Made by a program: the position numbers and the translations under genes. 64,000 nt of DNA from assembly GCF_021245735.1 (NCBI RefSeq), contig NZ_JAJISB010000004.1, forward strand, positions 62,001 to 126,000, given 5' to 3'. The notes beneath the pieces were generated by a model. The model did not search any database. It was not told the DNA's origin and was given only the letters and a program-made list of their open reading frames with translations. Positions 25,495 through 34,326 of this stretch are shown in pieces. The DNA is from Brevibacillus daliensis (GTDB taxonomy: Bacteria > Bacillota > Bacilli > Brevibacillales > Brevibacillaceae). Position 1 is the stretch's first letter, and each line of letters starts with the position of its first letter.

Positions 25495-26943
25495 ATGAAA
25501 CAGAAATTGTCAGTTTTAAGTACAATAGCAGTTGCAACAGCTTTAACTGCCCAAGTAGCAATTGGTTGGGCTGCCACGCCAACAAAATTAGACGCAGATA
25601 TTGTGATCAAGAATGGACAAGTCCTCACAATGAATGAGCAGAAAGATGTCTATTCGCAGGGTACAGTTGTCGTCAAAGATAACAAAATTATTGCAGTGGG
25701 CGACGATAAGGTAGCAGCACAATACAATGCCAAAAAAGTAATCGATGCTGGTGGAGATATTGTTATGCCAGGTATGATCAATACCCACAACCATGTGCCA
25801 ATGGTGGCTTTTCGTAGTATTGGCGAAGAAGGTGTAGGCAATCGCTTATTTGATGTTTTCTTTCCGTTAGAAGAGAAGCTGTTGTCACGTGATCTTATTT
25901 ATACCGCTTCCGTTCACGGCGCTATTGAAATGGCAAAGGGTGGGGTAACAACCTATGCTGATATGTATTACCACGAAGACGAAATTGCTAAAGCTACTGA
26001 AAAAGTAGGTATTCGTGGCGTATTGGCAGAATCAGTTATCAGCTTTCCCGTAGTAGATGCAAAAGAGCCATATGGCGGAATAAAATATGCGGAAGATTAC
26101 ATTAAGAAATACAAAGATAGTGAGCTAATCACCCCTGCTGTTGCACCACACGCTCCATATACCGTAAGCCCAGAAAAAATTAAAGAAACAAAAGCACTTG
26201 CAGATAAATATAAGGTTCCATTTATTATTCATGCAGCAGAATTTGCAGATGAAGCAGAGCGTGTTGAGAAAAAATTTGGCGTAAAATCTGAATCTGTCAT
26301 TTCTTATTTAGATTCACTCGGAGTTTTGGATGAAAACACCATTCTTGCTCATGCGATTCATCTAAGCGATAAAGATATTTCCATTATTAAAGAGAGAAAT
26401 GCTAAAATTGCACACAATCCAATTGCCAATACAAAAGGTGCTACAGGAGTATCTCCTGCCATTAAGATGGACCAAGTAGGGATTGATATTGGTTTAGGAA
26501 CAGACGGACCAATGAGTTCCAATACGATGGACGTTTTTGGAACGATGGGCTATGCTGCTCGTGTGCATAAATTGGTAAATAAAGATCAGAGTCTAATGCC
26601 ACCAAGTAAAGCAGTAGAATTGGCAACAATCGGCGGTGCGAAGGTGCTTGGTATGGATGATAAAATCGGTTCGTTGGAAACAGGAAAATTAGCTGACATC
26701 ATTATTGTAGATGTCCATGCTCCGAATACTTTCCCAAGTTACGATCCATATGCGACCATAACTTATGCAGCAGGTCCACAAAACGTTACGGATGTTATCG
26801 TTAATGGGAAAATGATTGTAGAAGCTAATGAACTAAAAACCTATGACTATGCAAAAGATTTGAAGGATATGGAAGTTATTTACGAGAAAGTAAGCCAAGT
26901 CGAAAAAACATTGCCTTATCATCAAAAGAAAGAAGCGGAGTAA
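25495..26943 (+). CDS. Exported amidohydrolase of the MTA/SAH deaminase type
   Basis: A 482-residue metal-dependent hydrolase. Residues 1-27 are a clear signal peptide ending IGWAA. The rest is a complete amidohydrolase barrel: VMPGMINTHNHVPM (metal His pair), VAPHAPYTVSPE, FIIHAAEFADEAERV, ILAHAIHLSD and GIGLGTDGPMSSNTMD-type (metal Asp), then GGAKVLGMDDKIGSLETGKLADIIIVD. These match 5'-methylthioadenosine/S-adenosylhomocysteine deaminases, which are normally cytoplasmic; export is unusual. The true substrate may be another aromatic amine or a secreted nucleoside. RBS AGGGGGG. Flanked by two copies of a 98-bp repeat. Confidence 0.85.
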   Translation: MKQKLSVLSTIAVATALTAQVAIGWAATPTKLDADIVIKNGQVLTMNEQKDVYSQGTVVVKDNKIIAVGDDKVAAQYNAKKVIDAGGDIVMPGMINTHNHVPMVAFRSIGEEGVGNRLFDVFFPLEEKLLSRDLIYTASVHGAIEMAKGGVTTYADMYYHEDEIAKATEKVGIRGVLAESVISFPVVDAKEPYGGIKYAEDYIKKYKDSELITPAVAPHAPYTVSPEKIKETKALADKYKVPFIIHAAEFADEAERVEKKFGVKSESVISYLDSLGVLDENTILAHAIHLSDKDISIIKERNAKIAHNPIANTKGATGVSPAIKMDQVGIDIGLGTDGPMSSNTMDVFGTMGYAARVHKLVNKDQSLMPPSKAVELATIGGAKVLGMDDKIGSLETGKLADIIIVDVHAPNTFPSYDPYATITYAAGPQNVTDVIVNGKMIVEANELKTYDYAKDLKDMEVIYEKVSQVEKTLPYHQKKEAE

Positions 26944-26979
26944 TCACCACTCTTCACTGGGTAGTTGATGTTTGATTGT

Positions 26980-27042
26980 ATCCCCTTTAGGTAGACAGTA
27001 ATTTGGAGATTCCGTTACTGTTTTACTTGGAGGGGATTTTTT
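26980..27042 (+). terminator. Rho-independent terminator of the amidohydrolase gene
   Basis: ATCCCCT...AGGGGAT brackets an inner ACAGTAA/TTACTGT stem and runs into six T. Confidence 0.75.
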
Positions 27043-27056
27043 ACTGTATCAGAAAT

Positions 27057-27154
27057 AAGTAGTCATAAAATATGTTTGTCAAACGATTGTTTTATAGGTG
27101 AAAGGCAGTCATCACTCAACTAAGAGATGGCTGTTTTTTTATTTGGTTACATAC
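27057..27154. repeat. 98-bp direct repeat, copy B (contains a terminator)
   Basis: Second copy of the repeat at 25254, same orientation, again with CAGTCATC/GATGGCTG and a run of seven T. Here the amidohydrolase already has its own terminator at 26980, so this copy is not needed to end that transcript. Confidence 0.8.
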
Positions 27155-27253
27155 AGCTTAGAGGACTGTTACTGTAAGAGGGCTGTAACGGTATGAAGTG
27201 CTATAACGTATGATTAATAAGTATGAGTAGGCTATTTGCTGTGATTGTAGCAA

Positions 27254-28153
27254 ATGTATTTTACAAAAGTAAGGATAGCTATCTTCATCATAACGAAAAA
27301 GGTTGTGAGTATCGTGATATGGGGAGTCGTAATCGCTCTGATAGTAATGGTAGCCGTGATCTATTGGTACGGAAGATACGTTCTTCCTCATAAAATAAGT
27401 GTTACACATAAAGATATCGTTTCTCCGCTCCTTACAGAAGATTTCCAGGATATCTCAATTCTCCAATTTAGTGATACTCATCTGGGGCGTCATTATTTGC
27501 TTGGCCATCTGGAAGAGTTAGTAGATTCGATAAACAGGTTAGAACCTTCCATTATTACCTTTACGGGAGATCTGTTTGATCGATATGATCAGACGGTTCT
27601 TAAAAAAGAGGAGGTAATCATGGCATTGTCCCGATTACATGCTCCATTGGGCAAATTCGCAGTCTATGGAAACCATGATTATGATGGAAGGGGAAGTGAG
27701 CTGTATAAAGAGTATCTTAGTGAAGCAGGCTTTCGTGTACTGGTTAATGAAGTTTGTGACATAACACTTGAGAACGGGAACGAAATGACGATAGCAGGGC
27801 TAGACGATTTTTTGTTAGGAAAACCAGATATCGAACGTACCTTAACCCAACTTCAACCTGATCGATTTAATCTATTGCTTGTCCACGAACCAGATATTGT
27901 AGATAGAGTGAAAGCTTATCCTGTTCACTTGCAATTGTCAGGGCACACGCATGCCGGTCAAGTGCAGCTACCTTTCCTTGGTCCAGTAATTACCCCCTCA
28001 TTAGGTAGAAAATATGTGGAGGGAATGTATGTATTACCAACGGACTCTAACACTCATCTTTATGTGAATAGAGGGATAGGCACGACGAGGTTAAAGATTC
28101 GGTATGGTAGTATTCCTGAACTGGCAGTTTTTCACTTGAGAAGGAAGACATAA
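27254..28153 (+). CDS. Membrane-anchored metallophosphoesterase (YaeI/YkuE-like)
   Basis: A 299-residue calcineurin-type phosphoesterase. An N-terminal membrane segment at about 17-40 is followed by the metal motifs in order: FSDTHLG, ITFTGDLFDR, VYGNHDYDGRG, LLLVHEPD and LSGHTHAGQ. The family includes UDP-diacylglucosamine and nucleotide or lipid phosphohydrolases. The start is uncertain: ATG 27254 has no good ribosome binding site, and GTG 27314, 11 bases after AAAAAGG, would still keep part of the anchor. Confidence 0.85.
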   Translation: MYFTKVRIAIFIITKKVVSIVIWGVVIALIVMVAVIYWYGRYVLPHKISVTHKDIVSPLLTEDFQDISILQFSDTHLGRHYLLGHLEELVDSINRLEPSIITFTGDLFDRYDQTVLKKEEVIMALSRLHAPLGKFAVYGNHDYDGRGSELYKEYLSEAGFRVLVNEVCDITLENGNEMTIAGLDDFLLGKPDIERTLTQLQPDRFNLLLVHEPDIVDRVKAYPVHLQLSGHTHAGQVQLPFLGPVITPSLGRKYVEGMYVLPTDSNTHLYVNRGIGTTRLKIRYGSIPELAVFHLRRKT

Positions 28154-28328
28154 CTTTTTTATACAAAAAAAAGAGACCGAACAGGCCGGGGGAGGCAGTT
28201 CCGTCTTTCAAAAGGGCTTTTTCGTTGCGTAAGTTGATGAGAAACTTTCAAAATGGTCTTTTGTTGTTATAGTAAGCATAACTGATTGAAAATAAAGAAT
28301 GGTAACGAAAAGGTTACAAAAGCAAAAA

Positions 28329-28373
28329 AGCATGCTTCTTATGACTGGATGACTCCAAGTGTAAGAAACATGC
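28329..28373 (-). terminator. Rho-independent terminator of the WXG100/DUF4176 operon
   Basis: On the minus strand AGCATGTTTCTTA pairs with TAAGAAGCATGCT (one mismatch) followed by TTTTTTGCTTTTG, just after the stop at 28387. Confidence 0.75.
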
Positions 28374-28386
28374 TATGGTATTTAAA

Positions 28387-28713
28387 CTATTGAGCGGGTG
28401 GGGAATCCTTTTTTGCCGCTTCTAATTCTATCAATTTTTTACGTAATTGAAGCTCCTCTTCATCTTCATAACCACGGAAGAGGATCTCATTGATCTGGTT
28501 TTGACGGAAAAAAACATTATATTCTTTAGAGATATTGCCATGAGGATGCGGACAGCCTACATAGTCAAATATTTCTTCCGTATTAGCCTGAATTTGCATA
28601 CGACCATATATCATAATTTTTTGGTCCCAGCCCACCAATTTAACTACTGAGCCGATGGGGAGCAGATCGACGATTTCCTTTACTTCTGATTGTATTTGAG
28701 TAGATTGGCTCAT
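28387..28713 (-). CDS. DUF4176 family protein
   Basis: A 108-residue cytoplasmic protein with the DUF4176 pattern: LLPIGSVVKLVGWDQKIMIYGR, then IFDYVGCPHPHGN and YNVFFRQNQINEILFRGYEDEEE. DUF4176 proteins are repeatedly encoded in type VII secretion (ESX/YukD-type) regions with WXG100 or LXG proteins; their role is not established. Here it is the last gene of a three-gene operon headed by a WXG100-type fusion. It could be a chaperone, targeting or immunity factor (inference). RBS AGAGAGGAAG. Confidence 0.8.
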   Translation of the reverse strand: MSQSTQIQSEVKEIVDLLPIGSVVKLVGWDQKIMIYGRMQIQANTEEIFDYVGCPHPHGNISKEYNVFFRQNQINEILFRGYEDEEELQLRKKLIELEAAKKDSPPAQ

Positions 28714-28729
28714 GTAATATTCTTCCTCT

Positions 28730-28936
28730 CTATTTCATTTTCTGATAAATGAAGGTAAACCCTTGGAGTAAAACAAAACTAAGTAATGGCACCAGTATTA
28801 AAAAGAGTACAGAAAATAGGATTCTTTCCTGTAAAGTCAGGTCAGGCTTCAGCCAAGTGCCAACGACAGGAATGATTGTTCCCAAAATAGCAAAGCAGAT
28901 CAAAAATTTTCTTACAAATTGATAGGAAAATAACAT
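28730..28936 (-). CDS. Small two-helix membrane protein
   Basis: A 68-residue hydrophobic protein with two predicted membrane helices (about 9-29 and 40-63) separated by a short polar loop (WLKPDLTLQER) and ending in a lysine. I do not recognise a family. It lies 11 bases downstream of the WXG100-type gene and 16 bases upstream of the DUF4176 gene, in the same operon. Small membrane proteins in this position often give immunity to, or help export, the adjacent effector; this is inference only. Confidence 0.7.
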   Translation of the reverse strand: MLFSYQFVRKFLICFAILGTIIPVVGTWLKPDLTLQERILFSVLFLILVPLLSFVLLQGFTFIYQKMK

Positions 28937-28947
28937 TAGACAACTCC

Positions 28948-29778
28948 TTATTCGACAGCGATTTTTCCTCCTAAGCCATAAGGACCAATTCCGAGGTAAG
29001 CACTAGCTCCACTTGTATTCACTTCTACTTCAGCACCAATGGTACCCAATGCAGCTTCACCGCCAATTACTAGTTCTTTATCAGTAAAAGGCAAAGGAAT
29101 ATTGAGCTCACCAGAATACTTTGCTACAGATACCTCTGCCCCAGCTACGAAACCCCAGCCTTCAAGTCCCAGCTTGGCCTCCCCATCAAAAATGGTTACA
29201 TTACTATTGCCATATTTTCCTTCAATGCCACCCTCAACACCGACAAAAGAAGCTTCTCCTCCAATAAATTTGCGCCCAGAAAAGTCTTCCATAAATTTAT
29301 CTATACTGCCAGGGATGTAGACGCCTGCTTCTGCGCCTACAGCTTTACCATAAAACCCGTATGCACCTTTCTCCTGTGCTAGATACGCTTCCCAATTTTT
29401 ATCTATGCCTTTGAAACCTCCAGGTTGATTACGTACGTGCTCACCTAACGCTGCCGTACCGGCAAGTCCTAGAGCTAATCCAAGAGAACCCTGCATGATG
29501 GCTGGAGAGTTTTGATCAACGGTCTCAAAGCGATGGGCGATTTCTTTTAGCTGCTCTTGAATGGATTCAAGCAGTATGATAAAATACTGCATATTTACTT
29601 TGGATTGCTCGAATTCTTGATAAAATCTTTGGCTGGTCATCCCTTCCCACTGCGAATTCATCTGAGTCATTTGATTGGTGAGACGATTGATGATTTGTTC
29701 AGACGATTCTCTACCAGATCTGAACTGATCTGATACACCCCTGATCTGTTCTGGCGTAATTAATAAGCGAGTACCCAT
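28948..29778 (-). CDS. WXG100-domain protein with glycine-rich C-terminal region
   Basis: 276 residues from ATG 29778 (a TTG 24 bases earlier lacks a site). Residues 1-92 form a helical hairpin of WXG100 type with W44-E-G46 (MNSQWEGM) between amphipathic helices. A short hydrophobic Gly/Ala segment (about 97-113) follows. Residues 140-276 are a glycine-rich, beta-prone region with recurring GGEA/GAEA motifs (VGAEAGVYIPG, IGGEASFVGVEGG, DGEAKLGLEGWG, IGGEAALGTIGAEVEV). WXG100 fusions are typical type VII secretion substrates. No known toxin domain or secretion machinery is visible in the window. Confidence 0.78.
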   Translation of the reverse strand: MGTRLLITPEQIRGVSDQFRSGRESSEQIINRLTNQMTQMNSQWEGMTSQRFYQEFEQSKVNMQYFIILLESIQEQLKEIAHRFETVDQNSPAIMQGSLGLALGLAGTAALGEHVRNQPGGFKGIDKNWEAYLAQEKGAYGFYGKAVGAEAGVYIPGSIDKFMEDFSGRKFIGGEASFVGVEGGIEGKYGNSNVTIFDGEAKLGLEGWGFVAGAEVSVAKYSGELNIPLPFTDKELVIGGEAALGTIGAEVEVNTSGASAYLGIGPYGLGGKIAVE

Positions 29779-30047
29779 TTTTCCAACACCTGCACTTATC
29801 AAAGTATAATTATATAACTAATGGTAACAATTATTAGAGAAGACTGACAATTAGTCTATTTTCCTTTTCTTTACCTGCATGTAACAGGTTTAAATACCTA
29901 GTAAAGATTATTTTTAGAATATTTGAATTAGTAGATTATTCATGGTAATATTAGTTGTTTAAGAAAAACTAGCTAAAGAGTGAAGCTAGTTATTTCTGTA
30001 TTCATGTGAGGCGAACATAAAATACGAGGTAACAGGGGGAGCGGAGA

Positions 30048-30941
30048 ATGCTTACGAACGATTTGGACTTTCGACTCGAATCGCGAATCAAGGAACTGTA
30101 TGAGCTTCATAAGGAAAGAGCGAGTCGAATCGATTGGGGGTACCATGATTTCTTACCTTGGGAAAAGGGACGGAATTTCCAAAAGGAGCCATGGGACCAA
30201 AGTCAGGTTACTCTGCCATCAGGTGTGGTGACTGCTATTGAAACAGCTTTGTTAACAGAGGTTAATCTACCGTGGTTCACCACGTATTTATCCCAAACGT
30301 TTAGAGGTTCTCTATCGGTCATAACTGATTTTATTCATACCTGGACTGCTGAAGAAGATCAACACTCCAATTTACTAGAAACGTATTTATTATTAACTCG
30401 AAATGCAGATCCAGCACGTTTGCATATGCTGAGAAAATCAGTAGTTGAAACAGGTTTTGAACCAGATTTCCATACACCAATTGAAGCGATGGCTTATACG
30501 ACGCTACAAGAGCTAGCGACGATGGTGTTTTATAATAATGTAGCGAAAGTAGCAGGGGCACATGATCCTGAGCTAGCAACTCTCTTACGTCGATTGGCAA
30601 AGGATGAAACGCTGCATTATGCATTTTATCGGGATGTCATTCGCGTTCACTTGGAGCTAGAGCCTAACTATTGTTATCATCTTGCTCATGTGATTATGAA
30701 CTTCAAAATGCCGGGTGCGGTTATGCCGGACTTTGAGGATCGAATGAGCATCATTGCCAAGGAAGCTAATTATGGACCGCTTCAATATTTTGATCAGGTG
30801 CTTGACGTAGTTGTTGATTATTGGGGCTTAAAAGATTTACGTCCGATTGCTCCATTAGCTGAAAAGGCGAGAATAGATATTTTAGAATACCATGCCAGAT
30901 TGCAAAAGGTTTCACAGCGCTTCGCACGAATGAAAAAATAA
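30048..30941 (+). CDS. Acyl-ACP desaturase family protein (ferritin-like diiron)
   Basis: A 297-residue, all-helical protein of the acyl-ACP desaturase (FA_desaturase_2) family. The two iron-ligand motifs are visible as WTAEEDQH (about residue 103) and AKDETLHYAFY (about 186), and the first Glu ligand lies in TEVNLPWF. The family inserts a double bond into acyl chains attached to ACP using O2 and ferredoxin or flavodoxin. It is monocistronic behind GGGGGAGCGGAG. The upstream spacer 29803-30047 contains a 9-bp hairpin (AACTAGCT/AGCTAGTT) that reads as a terminator on the minus strand. Chain length and double-bond position are unknown. Confidence 0.85.
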   Translation: MLTNDLDFRLESRIKELYELHKERASRIDWGYHDFLPWEKGRNFQKEPWDQSQVTLPSGVVTAIETALLTEVNLPWFTTYLSQTFRGSLSVITDFIHTWTAEEDQHSNLLETYLLLTRNADPARLHMLRKSVVETGFEPDFHTPIEAMAYTTLQELATMVFYNNVAKVAGAHDPELATLLRRLAKDETLHYAFYRDVIRVHLELEPNYCYHLAHVIMNFKMPGAVMPDFEDRMSIIAKEANYGPLQYFDQVLDVVVDYWGLKDLRPIAPLAEKARIDILEYHARLQKVSQRFARMKK

Positions 30942-31126
30942 TGGACAAGAGCATAGTGGGCACCCTCGTCACATAGTGGACGGTGGGTGTCTATTTTTTT
31001 GTCAGTGAGCTAGCAGCAGAAGAAGAAGCAATATTTTTCCATAAAATATCAATAATTAACTTATCATTATCGTAATAATTTTGTTATTGATTTATTAACA
31101 TTACAGAAATATACTTGGGTTATAAA

Positions 31127-31196
31127 TAACAAATGAGCAAAACGATCTCATATGTGCAAACGTATACATTTGTTATCCATTTGCTCAAATGAGCAA
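31127..31196. promoter_or_regulatory. Nested inverted repeats, likely SorC operator
   Basis: Two inverted repeats precede the SorC-type gene: TAACAAATG (31127) with CATTTGTTA (31167-31175), and TTGCTCAAATGAGCAA (31181-31196). The half-site AAATGAGCAA occurs at both 31131 and 31187. Tetrameric SorC-family regulators often bind such spaced sites in their own promoters. Confidence 0.5.
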
Positions 31197-31226
31197 GCGA
31201 GTTATTTCCGGCTAAGGAGTGAAAAT

Positions 31227-32228
31227 GTGGATCTGCAAAAAATAAATACAGACGAACGCAAACTACTGGCTCGGGTAGCTCGTATGTATTACGACCAGAA
31301 TCTAACCCAGAACCAGATTGCCCAGGAATTAGGAATTTATCGGACAACGATTGGGCGAATGATTAAAAAAGCACGAGAAGATGGAATTGTTGAGATCATT
31401 ATTCATGATGATTTTGACAGCAGTGTAAATCTGGCATATCAAGTGGAAAGTCACTTTGGTTTAAAAGAAGTGATTTTAGTATCAAAAGAGACGGTCTTAA
31501 GAAGTAATCGGGACAAAGTCCAGTTGATTGCCGAAGCGGCAATGGATCTACTTGATCGGATTGTAAAAGATGGCGATACTCTCGGAATTGCTTGGGGTAG
31601 CACAATGTCATCTCTTGTTAATGCAAAACCGATTTCTAGAAAACGTAAGATACGAGTAGTTCCTCTAGTAGGTGGACAGGGGAATTTTGAACGAGGAGAT
31701 CAAAAGCATCTGAGTGAAATTTTGCATGGATTAGCAAGTAATTTTGGCGGAGAAGCCTATTATATCGATGCTGCTTCCACTGCAGAGACGAAAGAAATTA
31801 GAGATCAAATCTATCAATCCAAGTATTTGCAAAAAATACGTGAGCTGTGGAATGAAATAGATATAAGTATTGTGGGAATTGGAGCACCAATCAGTAACTC
31901 CAACTTAATCTGGCAAGGATTTTTCGGAGAAGAAACGATTGAAGAGCTGAAAAAATTCCAGGCTGTAGGAGATATCTGTTCACGCTTTTATGATGTGGAT
32001 GGTCACATAGTCAATAGTGACGTATATGAGCGCACCGTGGGAATTGAGTTGCAACAAATGAAACAAATGCGCTATTCCATTGGGGTTGCTGAATCGTCAG
32101 CAAAGGTTAATTCAATCCTTGGGGCGTTACGCGGAGGGTATATCAATACGCTTGTGACGACCGAAGAGACAGCTAAAGCATTACTTCGAGCTGATAAAAA
32201 GCGAAAAAGAGATGAAGAGAAGCAATAA
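31227..32228 (+). CDS. SorC-family transcriptional regulator of the sorbitol operon
   Basis: 333 residues from GTG 31227, 7 bases after AAGGAG; a longer frame from ATG 31152 would start inside the operator. Residues 10-60 hold a helix-turn-helix (YYDQNLTQNQIAQELGIYRTTIGRMIKKAREDGIV). Residues 70-325 are the SorC/DeoR-type effector domain of the phosphosugar isomerase fold (LGIAWGSTM, VVPLVGGQGN, VGIGAP, VNSILGALRGGYINTLVT). It is the first gene of the sorbitol PTS operon, with 50 bases to gutM. The effector is probably sorbitol-6-phosphate; activator or repressor role is not decidable from sequence. Confidence 0.88.
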   Translation: MDLQKINTDERKLLARVARMYYDQNLTQNQIAQELGIYRTTIGRMIKKAREDGIVEIIIHDDFDSSVNLAYQVESHFGLKEVILVSKETVLRSNRDKVQLIAEAAMDLLDRIVKDGDTLGIAWGSTMSSLVNAKPISRKRKIRVVPLVGGQGNFERGDQKHLSEILHGLASNFGGEAYYIDAASTAETKEIRDQIYQSKYLQKIRELWNEIDISIVGIGAPISNSNLIWQGFFGEETIEELKKFQAVGDICSRFYDVDGHIVNSDVYERTVGIELQQMKQMRYSIGVAESSAKVNSILGALRGGYINTLVTTEETAKALLRADKKRKRDEEKQ

Positions 32229-32240
32229 AAAGGTCAAAAA

Positions 32241-32254
32241 TGAAAGCGTTTCAA
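32241..32254. promoter_or_regulatory. cre-like site before gutM
   Basis: TGAAAGCGTTTCAA fits 13 of 14 positions of TGWAARCGYTWNCW. It lies between sorC and gutM, where bound CcpA would block read-through when glucose is present. Confidence 0.55.
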
Positions 32255-32278
32255 TTGGAAGGGAAGGAGATACGCGGT

Positions 32279-32713
32279 ATGAATTTTTTTCTAATTATCG
32301 TGATTGTGGCATTGGCCTGGCTTATACAAGGATTTCTTGGGTTTTATCAGGTGAAAAATTTTAATCACCATTACATGTTACTTCGAAGAAATGGGAGAGT
32401 AGCAATTGGAAGACAGCGTGGATGGTTTCGTTCAGGTACGGTTGTTATGCTAGCTCTCGATTCAGGTAACAAAATAACAAAGGCGTTAAGAATGCAGGGT
32501 GTCACAGTTTTCTCTCGCATGAGGCCTTTAGATGGCTTAGTAGGATTAAATCTATCAAAGATTAAAGAAGAAGATATTGCTAAATACGACAAATTGACAA
32601 AATCCGCTGTCAATGATGCTAAAGATAATTTGAAAACAGTAATGAGAGGTGAAGAAATTAAACCAAAACCGAGCTTATTTGAAAAGATTTTTGTGAGAAA
32701 GAAAAAAGCATAA
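32279..32713 (+). CDS. gutM: Glucitol operon activator protein GutM
   Basis: A 144-residue GutM-family protein starting at ATG 32279, 9 bases after AAGGAG; an earlier in-frame ATG (32240) overlaps the cre-like site. It has one N-terminal membrane helix ([19 protein letters not shown]) and then the conserved [26 protein letters not shown]. GutM is co-encoded with sorbitol PTS genes in enterobacteria and Firmicutes, and is described as an activator or membrane-coupled coregulator. Function here rests on family and operon context. Confidence 0.87.
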   Translation: MNFFLIIVIVALAWLIQGFLGFYQVKNFNHHYMLLRRNGRVAIGRQRGWFRSGTVVMLALDSGNKITKALRMQGVTVFSRMRPLDGLVGLNLSKIKEEDIAKYDKLTKSAVNDAKDNLKTVMRGEEIKPKPSLFEKIFVRKKKA

Positions 32714-32729
32714 ATGGAGAGGTGAAAGT

Positions 32730-33275
32730 ATGGAATTTTTTACTAATCTTGCGGACAAGTTTATTGGTCTTTTTGAAAGAGGAGCAGAGCAATTCCTTAG
32801 CTTAGCAACAGGCATTGTTCCACTGCTACTGATGCTATTAATTGCAATGAATGCGTTAATTCGTTTCATTGGGGAAGATAAAGTAGAGCGTCTAGCTGCT
32901 AAATCTGCCAACAATCCGTTCTCACGTTACTTCATACTACCGGTTATTGGGACATTCTTCTTCTGTAATCCAATGACATTGTCACTTGGGAAGTTCTTGC
33001 CAGAAAAATACAAGCCAAGTTACTATGCAGCAGCATCGTTTTCTTGTCACACACATAACGGTTTATTCCCACACGTTAATCCAGGTGAATTGTTCGTATT
33101 CTTGGGAGTAGCCAGTGGTATTACCGCACTGGGACTGCCAGTAGGGGAGTTAGCATTCTTTTACTTCTTGGTAGGTATTGTTACCAACTTCTTTAGAGGA
33201 TGGGTTACAGACTTTACAACTGCGTATGTTGCAAGACAACAAAAAGTGGTATTAAAAGATACGGTAGACGTGTAA
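32730..33275 (+). CDS. srlA: PTS glucitol/sorbitol transporter subunit IIC
   Basis: A 181-residue membrane subunit of the sorbitol-specific PTS (EIIC-Gut). It shows the family start ([24 protein letters not shown]), several membrane helices, and the conserved [39 protein letters not shown] segment, given here in outline by its ends. Length is close to E. coli SrlA. With the following IIBC protein it forms the channel that imports sorbitol and phosphorylates it. RBS GGAGAGGTG. Confidence 0.93.
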   Translation: MEFFTNLADKFIGLFERGAEQFLSLATGIVPLLLMLLIAMNALIRFIGEDKVERLAAKSANNPFSRYFILPVIGTFFFCNPMTLSLGKFLPEKYKPSYYAAASFSCHTHNGLFPHVNPGELFVFLGVASGITALGLPVGELAFFYFLVGIVTNFFRGWVTDFTTAYVARQQKVVLKDTVDV

Positions 33276-33291
33276 GGAGGTAGATTCGCAG

Positions 33292-34314
33292 ATGAGTCAA
33301 TATAAAAGTGCACTAGTAAAAGCGGGACCTGGAGGATTTGGTGGACCATTAACCATTACGCCAGATGAGAAAAAGAACAAGATCGTATACATTACAGCGG
33401 GTACGAAACCAGCTATCGCAAATAAGTTAGCAGAAATTACTGGTTGTGAATTGGTAGATGGATTTAAAACGAAGGTTCCAGACGAAGAAATTGTAGTAGT
33501 TATTATTGATTGCGGTGGAACATTGCGTTGCGGAATTTATCCTCAAAAACGTATAAATACAATCAATATCATGCCGACAGGCAAAAGTGGTCCTCTAGCA
33601 AAACATATCACTGAAGATATTTATGTATCCGCAGTAAAAGAGGCACAAATTGAAGCATTAGAAGGTCCAGCTGCAGCTACAACTGCGCCAACAGAAACTG
33701 CTACAGCTGACACCTCGGAAGCACCAAAAGCTACTAGAAAGTATAGCACAGATAAAAAAATTACGGAACAAACTGATAAGAATAATCTGATGGTGAGAAT
33801 CGGTATGGCAATGGGTGGAATCGTCAACGTATTCTATCAAGCGGGTCGTGATGCGGTAGACACTGTTATCAAAACCATTCTGCCATTCATGGCATTCGTA
33901 GCGATGCTCATCGGACTTATCCTGGAATCAGGTATTGGTGACTTCATGGCTAGCTTCCTTACACCGTTTGCAGGTTCTATCGGTGGATTGCTTGTTATAT
34001 CTCTAATCTGTTCCTTCCCATTCTTATCACCTTTCTTAGGCCCTGGTGCAGTTATTGCGCAGGTAATCGGTACTTTGATTGGTGTAGAGATTGCACAAGG
34101 ACGTATCCCACCACAAATGGCTCTTCCAGCTTTGTTTGCAATCAACTCTCAGGCTGCTTGTGACTTCGTACCAGTTGGACTAGGTCTAGCAGAAGCAGAA
34201 CCAGAGACGGTTGAGGTCGGAGTTCCTTCCGTCCTTTACTCACGCTTCCTCACAGGGGCACCAACCGTATTTGTTGCATGGCTGGCAAGCTTCGGTCTTT
34301 ATCAAAACAACTAG
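33292..34314 (+). CDS. srlE: PTS glucitol/sorbitol transporter subunit IIBC
   Basis: 340 residues. The N-terminal 130 residues are the IIB domain: after [10 protein letters not shown] comes [19 protein letters not shown], in which Cys in DCGG is the likely phosphorylated residue. An Ala/Thr/Glu-rich linker (about 120-155) connects to a C-terminal membrane IIC domain ([25 protein letters not shown] through the C-terminus; [14 protein letters not shown] is conserved). Order and length match E. coli SrlE. RBS AAGGAGGT. Confidence 0.93.
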   Translation: MSQYKSALVKAGPGGFGGPLTITPDEKKNKIVYITAGTKPAIANKLAEITGCELVDGFKTKVPDEEIVVVIIDCGGTLRCGIYPQKRINTINIMPTGKSGPLAKHITEDIYVSAVKEAQIEALEGPAAATTAPTETATADTSEAPKATRKYSTDKKITEQTDKNNLMVRIGMAMGGIVNVFYQAGRDAVDTVIKTILPFMAFVAMLIGLILESGIGDFMASFLTPFAGSIGGLLVISLICSFPFLSPFLGPGAVIAQVIGTLIGVEIAQGRIPPQMALPALFAINSQAACDFVPVGLGLAEAEPETVEVGVPSVLYSRFLTGAPTVFVAWLASFGLYQNN

Positions 34315-34326
34315 GGAGAGAAAACT

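Noticed and set aside
28387-29778. Complete type VII secretion system
   Set aside because: Only a WXG100-type fusion, a small membrane protein and DUF4176 are present; no EssC-type ATPase, YukD or EsaA-like gene is visible.
31155-31168. cre site upstream of sorC (TGCAAACGTATACA)
   Set aside because: Two mismatches to the consensus at important positions, and it overlaps a better-explained inverted repeat.
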